Shown: positions 54,225 through 64,000 of the stretch, piece by piece
How the letters are laid out: each line of letters starts with the position of its first letter
How positions within the stretch are numbered: the first letter of the stretch is position 1
NCBI GenBank assembly: GCA_012184525.1
Contig: WOFQ01000013.1
Location: 310,001-374,000, forward strand
Length of the DNA: 64,000 nucleotides
Reading direction: 5' to 3'
From: Xenoacremonium recifei
Taxonomy: Eukaryota > Ascomycota > Sordariomycetes > Hypocreales > Nectriaceae
The notes under the pieces: model-generated
Databases searched by the model: none
What the model was told of the DNA's origin: nothing
Seen by the model: the letters and a program-made list of their open reading frames with translations, nothing else
Made by a program: the position numbers and the translations under genes

Positions 54225-55037
54225 ATGTGTTTAGAAGCCACAGGCATCGCGCTATGCGCTCCCCAGAACCCTCCTGCCCTGTCATTTACTTGTGGCAAGC
54301 TTCACATCATCGCTGAAGAGCGCATCAACTGCGCTAAGGCCCATGGCAACTGTGTCTGCTATTTCGGCACATGCGGCTCTATCACAACAGTCGCCTCCCC
54401 CGTCGGCGTGGATCTTGCCGGCATCGTCAAGGTCAGATGTCAGGAATGTACGGTCCGCGAGGACAATCTCGGCGACCGTCGTAATGGGCAGGAGATACTC
54501 GAATCTCCGCTTCTGGGCCGCTCTGCTGTATGCCTCGAGGGCGAGGCCGGCGCGCACTATTTGGCGGAGTTGAAGTCCCTTTGGGAGGGAAAGACCTCAT
54601 GCCCCTATCATCAAATTGATCGCTCTGACAAGAGCGCCGTTGTGCCGACTCACGGAGAAGGCAACACCAAGACTATTTCGATCGATGTTCCCAGCGTCTC
54701 GGAGCTGAGCATCACCGCCGCAACTACAGCTCACTTCAAGGAGAAGACCGCCACCACCACCAAGCTCAAGCCGGCCGTCGGACTGGCAGCGAGTCGATGG
54801 GCGAAGGCAAACGCGCCCTCCGCTAAACCCTACCGGCGAGCCATGAACCCGTCTGCGACAGTGTTCAACCCCTCAACAAATCGCAACGTCTACCGGAAGA
54901 CTGAGGGCCCAGTGGTTCAATCCTCGACCAACCCCACGACCCAGAAGCATGGACAAAAGCCGAATGCTGCAATTGCTAAGGATGACGTCCAGGCAATGCT
55001 CTCCAATGCCACCAAGTTTTTAGAGTATACACTATGA
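54225..55037 (+). CDS. Cys-rich N-terminus protein of unknown function, 270 aa
   Basis: Single exon, ATG at 54225 (aacATGtg), with a TATA box and ATG-free leader. The first 130 residues contain many Cys and His residues (CAPQNPP, FTCGKLH, NCAKAHGNCVCYFGTCGS, KVRCQECTVRE, CPYHQID), spaced in a way that could bind zinc, though no standard finger is recognised. The remainder is Thr/Ala/Lys-rich, probably disordered, with a basic KPYRRAMNP region and a helical end (AMLSNATKFLEYTL). No signal peptide, so it is probably intracellular. The family is not recognised. Confidence 0.7.
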   Translation: MCLEATGIALCAPQNPPALSFTCGKLHIIAEERINCAKAHGNCVCYFGTCGSITTVASPVGVDLAGIVKVRCQECTVREDNLGDRRNGQEILESPLLGRSAVCLEGEAGAHYLAELKSLWEGKTSCPYHQIDRSDKSAVVPTHGEGNTKTISIDVPSVSELSITAATTAHFKEKTATTTKLKPAVGLAASRWAKANAPSAKPYRRAMNPSATVFNPSTNRNVYRKTEGPVVQSSTNPTTQKHGQKPNAAIAKDDVQAMLSNATKFLEYTL

Positions 55038-55677
55038 ATGCACAGCGACAGATGATTCAGAACCGAAGCGGACTCTAATTTGACGGCGAAGGGATTGGGG
55101 AAGGCTGGACTGTAAGGGGATCATCTTGCGCCGGAGTGGGAGAGGTTTGGAGGCCTGGTCATACCACAGAGAGAGATGCAGAGATATTGACGGAAAATAC
55201 TACTTATAACATACCAGCTCCTATCAGTCAAATTTTTTTCGCGTGAAATTGGTAGTAGTCGATGAATTTTGGCTCGTGATTCTGTGTTCGCCTCACGTCA
55301 AACGATCTGGAGAGTTACGTAGCAAATTCGACGCCCCAAGCACCCTTAGGAACTTGCCGCGCATCGTACGACTCAATGGACGGCGAGGGAGTTTTTGATG
55401 GGTAGGTTGATACTGCGATGGCAAAGGTGAACGCTATCACATATCCTGTTGTAGCTTCTCGCGACATGATCCGAGGCCGCCGCGGGAAACCAGAGTTTTC
55501 CGGCCCTCCTCGGAAAACTTGTCTACTCCACGGAGAGTGTTGAGGACATGTCGAGTACAAATGTCAACGGCTCTTCGTAAGATTCCCTGTTTGATTGAAT
55601 AAAAAACAATTTAGTTACAACAGAAGTTTTAAATATAGCGACTATCTAGTGTTCACTACTTCTCTTCGAAACAAGTC
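55038..55677. other. Intergenic region upstream of the D-amino-acid oxidase gene
   Basis: 640 bp, with the 3' UTR of the Cys-rich gene and an AT-rich promoter (TTTTAAATATAG near 55627-55638). A short minus-strand frame (55315-55560) has no supporting features. Confidence 0.5.
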
Positions 55678-57028
55678 ATGGCGCAGAAGAACGTCGTCGT
55701 CGTCGGGTATGTTGTCGCGGAGGCCCTAGCCCATTCAATTCATGATTCTCATAGCTAATTATCACAGTGCCGGTGTTGCTGGTAAATCAATCAGTCCATC
55801 AGTTAATTGTGAAGCTCACCCATGTTTCTAGGTCTCACGACTGCGCTGATGCTGTCGAAGGACTCCTCCTACTGCATCACCATCGCAGCGAAACATATGC
55901 CTGGAGACTACGACATCGAATACGCTTCACCATGGGCCGGTGCAAACTACATGCCGTGAGTAGCATCCTTTTTACACTGTTCGTCCTGGAAGACTGACTT
56001 ACGCAACCCAGGGTCTCCATGTGCTCAACACCAAGCCAGCAATGGGATGAAGATACCTGGGCAACGATGGACCATCTAGCCAAGAAGGTGCCTGAAGCTG
56101 GGATTCGTTTCCAAGGTCATTGTCTGCCTCATCAGCGCGATATGAATTACTGACCCCTTCTCAGGTCTACGCATTTTAAACCGCAAGAAGGATGCGGGGT
56201 CTGCCACTGCGAACTGGTTCGCTGGACTGCTTGCCGAGAACCCTTGGTGGAAGAGACTGTTCCCTGACGTGAGTATCGACTTGGGTAACAAAGACTGCCC
56301 AGCTAACCAATCGCCAGTACCGTGCCATGACGAAGGCTGAGCTTGGCTCCAACTACGATAACGGCCACGCTCTTACCAGCGTCTGTATCAACACCGCCAT
56401 CTATCTCCCCTGGTTGCTTTCACAGTGCCTCAAGAGCGGCATTGTGTTCAAACGAGCAGTCATCGAGCACATCAACGACGCCAGCAGTCTTCACCATACC
56501 GGCACCAAGGCCGACATGATCATCAACTGCACCGGCCTCTCTTCCCGCAAGCTCGGCGGTGTTTGCGACCTGACGGTCCATCCTGCACGAGGCCAGATTG
56601 TTGTCGTGCGCAACGAGTCCAAGGGCATGATCTCTGTCTCCGGGACCGACGATGGCGAGGACGAGGCCATGTACATGATGTGCCGTCCTGCGGGTGGTGG
56701 CACCGTTCTCGGTGGTTGCTACCAGAAGGACAACTGGGAGTCGCAACCAGACCCAAACCTCGCCATCCGAATCATGAAGCGATGCGTGGAGGCGAACCCC
56801 GAGTTGACGAACGGCAAGGGCATCGAGGCTCTCGACATCATCAGACACGGCGTTGGTCTTCGACCTGCCCGAGATGACGGTGCGAGGATCGAGAAGGAGA
56901 AGATCAACGGCATGTGGGTTGTGCACAACTATGGCCATGGCGGCGCAGGCTACCAATGCTCGTATGGCTGTGCGAAGGCCGCGGTGAAGTTGGTGGAGGA
57001 GGCTTTCCGCGACAAAGCGAAGCTGTAA
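55678..57028 (+). CDS. Peroxisomal D-amino-acid oxidase, 361 aa, six exons
   Basis: ATG at 55678. The introns are 55707-55767, 55782-55831, 55956-56011, 56116-56164 and 56269-56317. Exon 2 is only 14 bp (55768-55781). Joined, the N-terminus reads KNVVVVGAGVAGLTTALML, the FAD-binding GxGxxG dinucleotide fold. The DAO signature near the end is VVHNYGHGGAGYQCSYGCA, and VGLRPARDDGARIE precedes it. The last three residues, AKL, form a type 1 peroxisomal targeting signal. The enzyme deaminates D-amino acids to 2-oxo acids, ammonia and hydrogen peroxide, allowing their use as nitrogen source. Length is typical (340-370). No broken motif is seen. Confidence 0.92.
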
Positions 57029-57433
57029 TGATGGGCAACGCCACCATGCTTTTCCCATGCAATTTATGGATGCTTTTGGTCCAGGGTTGCCCTCTCGTTG
57101 CTTTTTTTATGTAGGCCCTGCAGCTAGAGAGATGGCGCCGAAAGATGACCCCTAAAGGGGTGGTTGATTCACACACCTTTCCCGCGGAAAAGTTCCACGT
57201 CGGCACCCTCCGTGAATTCCATCGTGGCGTGTAAACACTTCAAGTTATTTGGACTTGGGTTCGTTGGATTGAACAGTCGCACATCAATAGACGGCTTGTT
57301 ATTGCATGAGAACTCACAATGGAACGTTAACCTGGTAGATGCTCTAGGGGTCACTGGCTACTTCTAATTATAGGGTCATCACGAAAGAGTCACAGTCGAA
57401 GCGATCCGTACCACACAAAAGATTTGTCTTTGT
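57029..57433. other. Convergent 3' region
   Basis: 405 bp between the 3' ends of the oxidase and the membrane-protein gene. Only UTR-like sequence is seen. Confidence 0.5.
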
Positions 57434-58656
57434 CTATGTCAGGAATCTCTCTTTCCATGTCCTTGGTTGACTCTGAACATTGTCCTGCGTCACGTTCCAT
57501 GTCCTCCAAGAACTCTCGGTAGCCATTGTTCCCACTGTTCGAGCCGGGGACGGAGCACGATAATCGTCGAAAATCTGGCCGGGAGGATAGACTTGCCAAT
57601 CTTGTTCGGGTTGAGGCGCAGCATTGGCAGACGCAGTATTGAGATGCGGGAACCACTCGGTTTGCCGGCGCGGCGGGTTCATTATCTCTGGGCTTGTAGG
57701 TTGATAGTCGGACGGAGTCAGAGGAGAAACGGGCGCCGGGGCCTCTTGCTGACGACTGAAATGGCTGCTAAAACCCCTCGAGATATTTGTGAATAGGGTG
57801 ATCCTTCGCCCTGGGTGGTTCGCCTCTTCGGCATCGTAGATTGCGGTTATGACTTCGTCCATGATCTCCGAGTTTGTTCGTCGAGCTGGTTGTGTGGCGC
57901 TCTCGATGGGCGTCGGTGGGAGCTTCTTTTCGCAGTAATAGGGCGCGCCGACACTTTTCTCGACCTTCCGTCGGCGAGTCCAGAAAATGAACACTCCCAG
58001 TGCAATGAGAGCCACCAGAGCTACCTTTCTGTCAGCGGTTGTCCCCTGAAGCGCTTATTTCGGCTTCTCTGCCTACCAGTGACCCCCAGAGCCACACTAA
58101 TAGCGATGGCTTGTGAACTTGTCAGCCCAATCGAGCTTTTTCCTGTTGAAGATGCATCGGAATCGCTGCTGGATGCTGCGGTTTGAGACGTCATGGCGAG
58201 GCTTGAGGCTGGGGCGTTGGTGTGTTCAGGAAACACCGAGATGATCTGGGAGTATTCGCTCCCCGGGGCTGAAGTATCTATCGCAAGCTTCACGGTCGAA
58301 GCGGCCGTGGAGATTGTTACTAAATTTACGTCTTGAGTCGAAGATAAACTAAGAGTCGTGGTCTCGTGCAGCTGTGACGACGACGCTGTGTCGCATGTCG
58401 TGTATAGTGAGGCGCGGTCATGCTTGGCATCGTCTGAAGACTCTGTTAGACAAGCAGTAACAAGTCAGAGATTGAGTACTCCAGAACTAACCCGATGGAT
58501 TCCTCTCAATAAACTCATTGTAATGCCTATCTCGTTTTAGCAGGAGACGCAAGCGGGAAGGTCGATGAAACAAGTCGCGTACCGAGCGTTGATCGCCTCG
58601 TCATCCCCGTGTTTTGTCCAAGCGTGAACTTCCTGAAGCAGCGACACCAATCCCAT
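57434..58656 (-). CDS. Single-pass membrane protein of unknown function, 352 aa, four exons
   Basis: ATG at 58656 (caaaATGgg). The introns are 58527-58582 (GTACGC...ATAG), 58443-58491 (GTTAGT...CAG) and a less certain 58025-58083 (weak GTCACT donor, AAG acceptor). The phases fit throughout. Residues 1-36 are soluble (LLQEVHAWTKHGDDEAINAR). A Ser/Thr/Ala-rich stretch of about 100 residues follows (TSQTAASSSDSDASSTGKSS), then a membrane segment near 148-170 (ISVALG + VALVALIALGVFIFW) and a basic stop-transfer TRRRKVEK. The tail is polar and Pro-rich (EKKLPPTPIES, APAPVSPLTPSDYQPTSPE). This Ser/Thr stalk - single span - Pro-rich tail layout is common in fungal surface-sensor-like proteins, but there is no clear signal peptide. 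Unknown function. Confidence 0.65.
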
Positions 58657-60265
58657 TTTGACATTAAAACAAGATCTAAAATTATATAAAACAAATGCTA
58701 GAGAATGAAACAATTACAGCTCAGCTGAGAAGAGAAAAATGGGCACTGCCCAGGAGTTGCAAGACGACAATTGTCGGACTACGCAAACAGAAAAGTAATG
58801 AACGAAGGAGATGTCGAGATGGGAGAACCATCGATCGAGCCACCAGAGCCTCTTGTATTATCATGATTGATCCGTCTGCCAAGACCAGATCAAGATCCCC
58901 TGCATGACCTGATGCCGGCGAAATACCAACTCATTTTTGTTTGAACTTCCAACGGAGAAAATAGTTGAGGTCCTATTACAGACTGGCGCGGCGGGTTCGT
59001 CCTTGATCGGGCTTGGAGGCAGACCCCTGGCTCACATCGAAACGCATCTGTTTCAGTTTCACCACACGCCATCGCAACCGAGATGGAGACGATGGAGAAT
59101 GTGTTTGCGAAGGCTATATAAGAGGGATCCAGCCGCCGACGGTTATTTAGAGGAGATACGCGTCCTCTCTGGGGCTGCGACGCTGTTTAGTTGGGTATCT
59201 TCTTCGTTGCTTGGCGGTGCTCGCGTGCTCGGAGGGAGAACCTCCACCAACGACATGCATGAAGTGGCTTGGCCAATGCGGAGGAATACCCGGCAACATT
59301 GTATACGTACTAATACAACGAGTGTCTGTTGACTCGGACAATCATGATCATGGCTAGCATCGCCCGCTTAGTTGCGCGTGCTGTTACATCCAAACGGTGA
59401 GTCTCTCGTCAGCAAGCAAACTCCCTTCTGGCAATTTAGCCGACGATCCGAGCTGCTCCGATGGCTTCGGATGACGAGATCAAGTCTGGACATGTTGTGG
59501 CAGCCACAAGTCAGCAAATTTCCGGCTTTCCAAACATTGGTCTCAGTAAAGGCAAGTCCGTTTCGTCCTGAAAGACACAGCCAAGGTTCTCCCCCGCATT
59601 TGCAGAGGCATCCCTTGCGTGCTCTCATCGGAACTCGGGGATTGGCCCAGCCCAAGTGCCGATTTTCTCTCCCGAAGCTCTGGGCGTCCCACAGTTTGCG
59701 CTCAAGCAGCGCGACCTCGTGTTGACGGCACAGAGCACACTCAAACCCTCTCCCGTCTGTTAGTGCAGCATCTGAGCGCCTCCCGTGTCATAGGGACGTA
59801 AACCCTGCAGAGATCATGACCATTGCGCCAAAGGCTGTTGGACAAAGGCTTCACTCGCTCGCAGATCTGCCTCGACCACGCGGATATTCGCGTGGCCGAC
59901 ATGCGGGGTTTCGGCGGGTCGCTCGGCTTTAGTAAGAAACTGGATGGTGGTATTACGGAGAAGATAGGGACAAATTTTCGCCCTCGCTGACTCTCCAACT
60001 CTTGAGAAGTTCGCCAAGAAGCGGTCTGAAGTTGTGAGAAGCTCAATGAGTTGAGGCGTGAGAACATCAGGCCCAACTCGCTGCCAATTGAGCCTACAAC
60101 GCCTCTCCAACACTGGACGCGCGTCAAGCGAAAAGTCTAACCCCAGACCAGGAACCGCTCAAAAGCCGTTGGACTCTGACTGAAGACTCTGTCGCTCCAA
60201 GCTCGTAAGCAAGTCAATCCTGAAGGACCAACCCCTTGCGAAGTGCCCCAACAGCCCGAAACACA
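58657..60265. other. Gene-free stretch upstream of the CYP53 gene
   Basis: 1.6 kb between divergent starts of the membrane-protein gene and the P450 gene. Open frames (58937-59332, 59372-59725, 59741-60127 minus) lack domains and conflict with each other. No RNA gene is seen. Confidence 0.5.
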
Positions 60266-61868
60266 ATGGCATTGCTTGATGTGCTTCTGTCTACCTGGTC
60301 AATCCCCCTGGCCGTGACCATCTTTGTGGCCTACTACCTCTACCCCTACTTTGTGACCTTTGGTCACTTGAGGGACATCCCGTCACCCTTCCCCGCACAG
60401 TTCACCAACCTCTGGCTTCTTTCTGTATGCCGGCGCGGGGCGAGATACCGTATTGTAGACGATGTGCACAAGAAACTGGGACCTATGGTTCGCATCCAAC
60501 CAAACCATGTATCGGTTGCTGATGACGAAGCAATTCCTGTCATTTATGGACACGGAAACGGTTTCTTAAAGGCGTATGTTCTCTGCTCTCATAGATATCC
60601 GAATCTAACCCTCTTGCAGTGAGTTCTATGACGCCTTTGTCTCCATCCAAAGAGGCCTGTTCAACACCCGGGACCGTGCCGAGCACACGCGAAAGCGCAA
60701 GCTCATCTCTCACACTTTCTCCACCAAGTCGATCACTCAGTTCGAGCCATACATTCATAACAATCTCGAGTTGTTCGTGAAGCAAATTGATAGCTTGATT
60801 GGCAAGGGACAGGTCAATGGCAACAACGGCAACAAGGAGGCACAGCTCGATTGTCTGCCCTGGTTCAACTACCTTGCCTTCGACATTATCGGCGATCTGG
60901 CTTTCGGAGCCCCCTTCGGTATGCTCTCCAATGGCGCCGACGTTGCCGAAGTCAGAGCTACGCCAGACAGTGAACCAATTTACGCCTCTGCGATTGAGAT
61001 TCTCAACCGAAGAGGAGAAGTGAGCGCGACACTCGGATGCTACCCCCAGCTGAAGCCCTATGCGAAGTGGCTACCTGATCCGTTCTTCAGCAACGGTCTC
61101 AATGCTGTGGCAAACCTTGCTGGAATCGCTATCGCCCGAGTCCATGGCAGATTAAGGAATCCTCCTCCGGTTGAGCGGAAAGATCTTCTCGCTAGACTCA
61201 TGGAGGGCAGAGATGAGAAAGGAGAGCCCCTGGGCCGTGAAGAACTGACTGCCGAAGCATTGACCCAGCTTATTGCGGGAAGCGATACGACTTCCAACTC
61301 GTCCTGCGCCCTACTCTATCACGTCACGCGTACCCCGGGCGTTCTCGCCAAGATGCAGGCTGAACTGGATGCCGCAATTCCTGCGAGTGTCGATGTCCCT
61401 ACATTTGAGATGGTCCGCGACCTCCCCTATCTGAACTGCGTTCTTAACGAAACTCTTCGCTATCACAGTACATCCGGCATTGGTCTCCCTCGTCAGGTCC
61501 CAGAAGGCTCCCCAGGCGTGACCATCCATGGCCACTTCTTCCCGCCCGGGAGTGTCCTCAGCGTGCCAACGTACACGATTCATCACTCCAAGGAGATCTG
61601 GGGCGCGGATGCAGACGATTTTCGTCCGGAACGCTGGGAGAACGCGACTCCGCGACAGAAGAATGCTTTCATTCCCTTCAGCCATGGCCCTCGTGCGTGT
61701 GTCGGGCGCAACGTAGCGGAGATGGAGATGAAGCTCATTGCCGCGACTTGGGCGAGGAGGTACTCAGTTGAGTTACGACAGAAAGTCATGGAGACGCGGG
61801 AAGGGTTCTTGAGGAAGCCCTTAGGCTTGAATGTCGCGATCCAAAAGAGAGCGCCCACGATTTCATGA
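60266..61868 (+). CDS. Cytochrome P450, CYP53-type benzoate 4-monooxygenase, 518 aa, two exons
   Basis: ATG at 60266 (acacaATGgca); an upstream in-frame ATG at 60236 adds ten polar residues and is less likely. The intron is 60574-60619 (46 bp). N-terminal membrane anchor (IPLAVTIFVAYYLYPYFV). Family blocks: HKKLGPMVRIQPNHVSVADD, GHGNGFLKA-EFYDAFVS, LFNTRDRAEHTRKRKLISHT. I-helix LIAGSDTTSNSS, K-helix ETLR (ExxR), DDFRPERW, and the haem loop FSHGPRACVGRN with ligand Cys463. These match the CYP53 (bphA) family, which para-hydroxylates benzoate and related compounds, with NADPH-P450 reductase, in the endoplasmic reticulum. The product, 4-hydroxybenzoate, feeds ring-cleavage pathways. No ring-cleavage genes are in the window. 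Confidence 0.92.
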
Positions 61869-62753
61869 ATATATTCGACATGAAGCGGTTTCATTCAAGT
61901 TAAAACACGGCACATACCACTGAGGCACCATTAATGTCTTCGACTCAGTTTGGCTAAATTCTTATTTCGGTTCTACACAGGCATTGTACATGGGATGCGG
62001 ACAAGTTTTCTAGTTTATGAGATGATTAAATCCATTTTTATGAGGAAACATATAGCAACTGGTCTCTTTTAAGTGTGAATGAGCTGGCATCTGCTCCAGT
62101 CAGTTAAAATGCATGATTACACCTACCCTACACTTCCCAGATCGTCGGACATGTTCACTGTGGTAAACGCAGGGTCAGGAAGGGAGCGGTGTGTTGAATT
62201 AAAGTTTTATAGCTGTTTGAAAGAAATAAAACTGTTATTCACTCGAGTAACAAAGCCAACAGCACAACTTACGTCGAATATAAGCCACTCAGTTGCTGAG
62301 TATCAACCACGGAACCGGCTGGTCTTCAGTTCAAACCAGCGCAACCCCATGCCTACGGTTAGAGAGCTAAATGCCCGCCTGTTAGCGGTTTGTTCATTTC
62401 ACGAGTCAAGCCACAACTGCAGCTGAAGCCTCATTTTCGAGCTCAGCTTATCATCTGACCGGGTCATCAATCAGCCCGAGTCAACCTCACAGCGCCTGGG
62501 GATTCAGCCACGCTTGGCTCGGTATCCTCATTCTGTCGCCGGTATTTGGGGGCTGGACTCTGATTGGATCGCTCAATCGTACACGAAATACGAGACGCAT
62601 CGCGAGGCATCACGGCCAGGCACCAGAATCACACTCCCGGAAACGACATCCGCATGTGAGGATACTCGATATATATCTTGCCATGGCTTCTTCGGCCGGC
62701 TTGATCACGGATTGTGTGGAGCAAGCGCCACTCTTCCTCGATCTTGTCATCCG
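61869..62753. other. Intergenic stretch
   Basis: 885 bp with CYP53 3' UTR and the promoter of the LITAF-type gene. A GATATATAT element (62670-62678) and an in-frame ATG at 62683 (stops before the LITAF frame) lie just upstream of 62754. Confidence 0.45.
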
Positions 62754-63225
62754 ATGCCTGGCCCTCTGACAGCTGCTCGTGTCGTATTCCCTCGCGCCGA
62801 GACCGACGCCGATTGGCCGGCTCGCACGTTGGCCTTTACGAACAACAAGAAGACCGATGACCAAGTTTCGAAGGACCTCGTATCCTTCGATAGCATTTCG
62901 CCATCAAGCGTCGTCCCGTTGACGGAGCTCAAGCACTGGCCGCGGGCCGTTGCTTGCCCGGCATGCCGAGAGTCGACTATCACCCGCGTTGAGCGCAAGG
63001 TCTCAGGCGGCACTCAGTTAGTGTTGTCCCGTTTATTTTCCCGAACAAGACACTAATTTGCTTTCTAGTGCTATGGCTGGCTTGTTCTTCATCTGCACGG
63101 TCATCGGGGCTCCCTGGCCGTACTTTTCCCCAGCCTTCAAGAACACCGAGCATTACTGTTGTCGCTGCAACCGGAGGCTCGCAACGTTTCATTTCCAATC
63201 GGGGATTGAGCTTCATGTTTTCTGA
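62754..63225 (+). CDS. LITAF-type zinc-binding membrane-associated protein, 139 aa, two exons
   Basis: The chosen start is ATG at 62754; the longer open frame upstream begins with TTG and is not used. The intron is 63017-63068 (GTTAGT...CTAG), in phase. After a polar N-terminus of about 60 residues come VACPACRESTITRVERKVSG, a hydrophobic stretch AMAGLFFICTVIGAPWPYF, and EHYCCRCNRRLATF. The CPxC ... CCxC arrangement flanking a hydrophobic insertion is the LITAF domain, in which four Cys bind zinc and the insertion dips into the membrane of endosomes or other organelles. In animals LITAF acts in endosomal trafficking. The fungal role is not established. The true 5' end may be longer. Confidence 0.75.
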
Positions 63226-63333
63226 TGTAATTACCGTATTACCTATGGACGGATGCTATATGCTATGCTATGCTTCTATATGACTGAGCCGGTACATTCG
63301 CTATGTACAATGCAACGCAATATGCAGTTTTTG
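63226..63333. other. Convergent 3' region
   Basis: 108 bp between the LITAF-type gene and the GH5 gene. Contains an A/T-rich stretch (TATATGCTATGCTATGC) and nothing else. Confidence 0.5.
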
Positions 63334-64000
63334 TTAGATGCAATGGAACCAAATGTGGAAGAATGCACTCGCAACCATTAATATACCAGGAATCAAGGGC
63401 TGCATGCTTAAGCTTGCCCCTGAATCGTCATCGCTCGAACTCGACGGAGCTGCCGTCGTCTCGGGGGCTGCTGTCGCCTCTTGGAACACCCCATCAGTGG
63501 CAGAAGCCTTCGTGGCGTCTGTCGTCGCAGTCTTGGACGCGACTGTCTTCGTCTCGGACGCGCTGGAAGTTGAAGTCTCTGCATCCTCAAGGAAAGGCTC
63601 CAAGATGCATTGCTTCATCAACTTGTTGTCGGTGTAGTCGCCCGCGGAGCCGGAGGGCGTCAAAGTGAGAACGTAAGTGTCATCGAAGCTGCCGGCTCCC
63701 CAGCCCACGAAGCCGACAAAGACATCATCGTTGGCGGCAATGAACTCGTTTTGAGCACAGAACATATCCATGCACTATTATACCTCGTCAGTGACATTCA
63801 CTCAGTCCTGCGCGGGTTCGCCACCTACCGTAGGGTCCATAGACGCTCCCGTCTCGGAGATAATTCCCTGACGCTTGTTCTCCCTCAACCAGCTTCCAAT
63901 CGACTCAAAGGCAGCGGTATTGTTCGTTGTGCACTCGGCATGCGTTCCAGAGTTGTTGATATCCAGATACTTGTGGATGTCAAGGTAGAGGTTGTCCGTG
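63334..64000 (-). CDS. GH5 endo-beta-glucanase, GPI-anchored, C-terminal part
   Basis: The gene runs off the right edge; 5' exons are outside. The visible exon (64000-63829) starts in mid-codon and joins exon 2 across the intron 63775-63828 (GTAGGT...TAATAG). The sequence TDNLYLDIHKYLDINNSGTH, then GIISETGASMDPT with the catalytic nucleophile Glu in ETG, and FVGFVGWGAGSFDDTYVLTL match the end of a GH5 catalytic barrel, as in fungal endoglucanases of the Cel5B kind. A Ser/Thr/Ala-rich linker of about 60 residues is followed by a hydrophobic tail (LIPGILMVASAFFHIWFHCI), typical of a GPI-anchor signal. It probably acts on beta-glucan at the cell surface. A cellulose-binding domain could lie upstream of the window. 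Confidence 0.85.

Noticed and set aside
60266..61868. CYP53 gene as part of a secondary-metabolite cluster
   Set aside because: No polyketide synthase, peptide synthetase, terpene enzyme or cluster regulator nearby; the family points to benzoate catabolism.
62285..62345. tRNA-like B-box sequence (AGTTCAAACCAGC)
   Set aside because: No matching acceptor stem or anticodon arm could be folded around it.
62514..62753. N-terminal extension of the LITAF-type protein
   Set aside because: The longer frame begins with TTG, not ATG, and its residues are not like the family; start at 62754 preferred.

Overview
The window is nuclear DNA of a filamentous ascomycete, most likely a Sordariomycete and plausibly a member of Hypocreales. 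The evidence is spliced genes with very short introns (46-105 bp, mostly GT-AG), intron-poor GC-rich coding sequence, pyrimidine-rich leaders, and fungal-restricted families: DUF3292, an Egh16-like secreted protein, a LysM protein beside a large chitinase, CYP53, and F-box proteins. The species cannot be read from the sequence. I found 22 protein-coding genes, one of them cut by the right edge, and no rRNA, tRNA, CRISPR array or intact transposon.

Layout. 1-9.6 kb: a Ser/Pro-rich protein with an unusual leader that has no ATG for 1.2 kb, then a DUF3292 membrane protein. 9.8-14 kb: an Arg/Asp-repeat protein directly behind an F-box gene (possibly one split gene), a metallo-beta-lactamase-fold hydrolase with a zinc-ribbon-like N-terminus, and a small conserved-looking protein. 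15.8-21 kb: a divergent pair of secreted glycoside hydrolases (a clan-A-like barrel and a GH29 alpha-L-fucosidase). 22-31.5 kb: a Golgi-type glycosyltransferase, a 91-residue protein, a 4.5-kb gene-free stretch and a second F-box gene. 31.5-39.5 kb: a four-LysM secreted protein facing a 15-exon, 1505-residue chitinase of the killer-toxin-like type with two CBM18 domains.

40.6-50 kb: an OBAP/DUF1264 protein, an Egh16-like secreted protein, Mediator subunit 18 divergent from the DNA-repair enzyme PNKP, and an MFS sugar transporter. 51.5-64 kb: an acidic-tail protein, a Cys-rich protein, a peroxisomal D-amino-acid oxidase, a single-pass membrane protein, a CYP53 benzoate 4-hydroxylase-like P450, a LITAF-type zinc protein and the 3' part of a GPI-anchored GH5 glucanase.

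Themes. Much of the window is accessory secretome and catabolism: cell-wall polysaccharide breakdown (GH29, clan-A-like GH, GH5), chitin binding and hydrolysis (LysM, GH18), surface or virulence-type proteins (Egh16) and nutrient use (transporter, DAAO, CYP53). Housekeeping genes (MED18, PNKP, the glycosyltransferase) are interspersed. Three closely spaced divergent pairs (17.7/18.6, 33.1/34.1 and 45.2/45.6 kb) could be co-regulated. I did not find a convincing wholly new multi-gene system. The best leads are the ATG-free leader, the possible split F-box gene, the divergent hydrolase pair, the chitin-binding pair and the uncharacterised C-terminal half of the chitinase. All gene models were spliced by eye and need transcript support.
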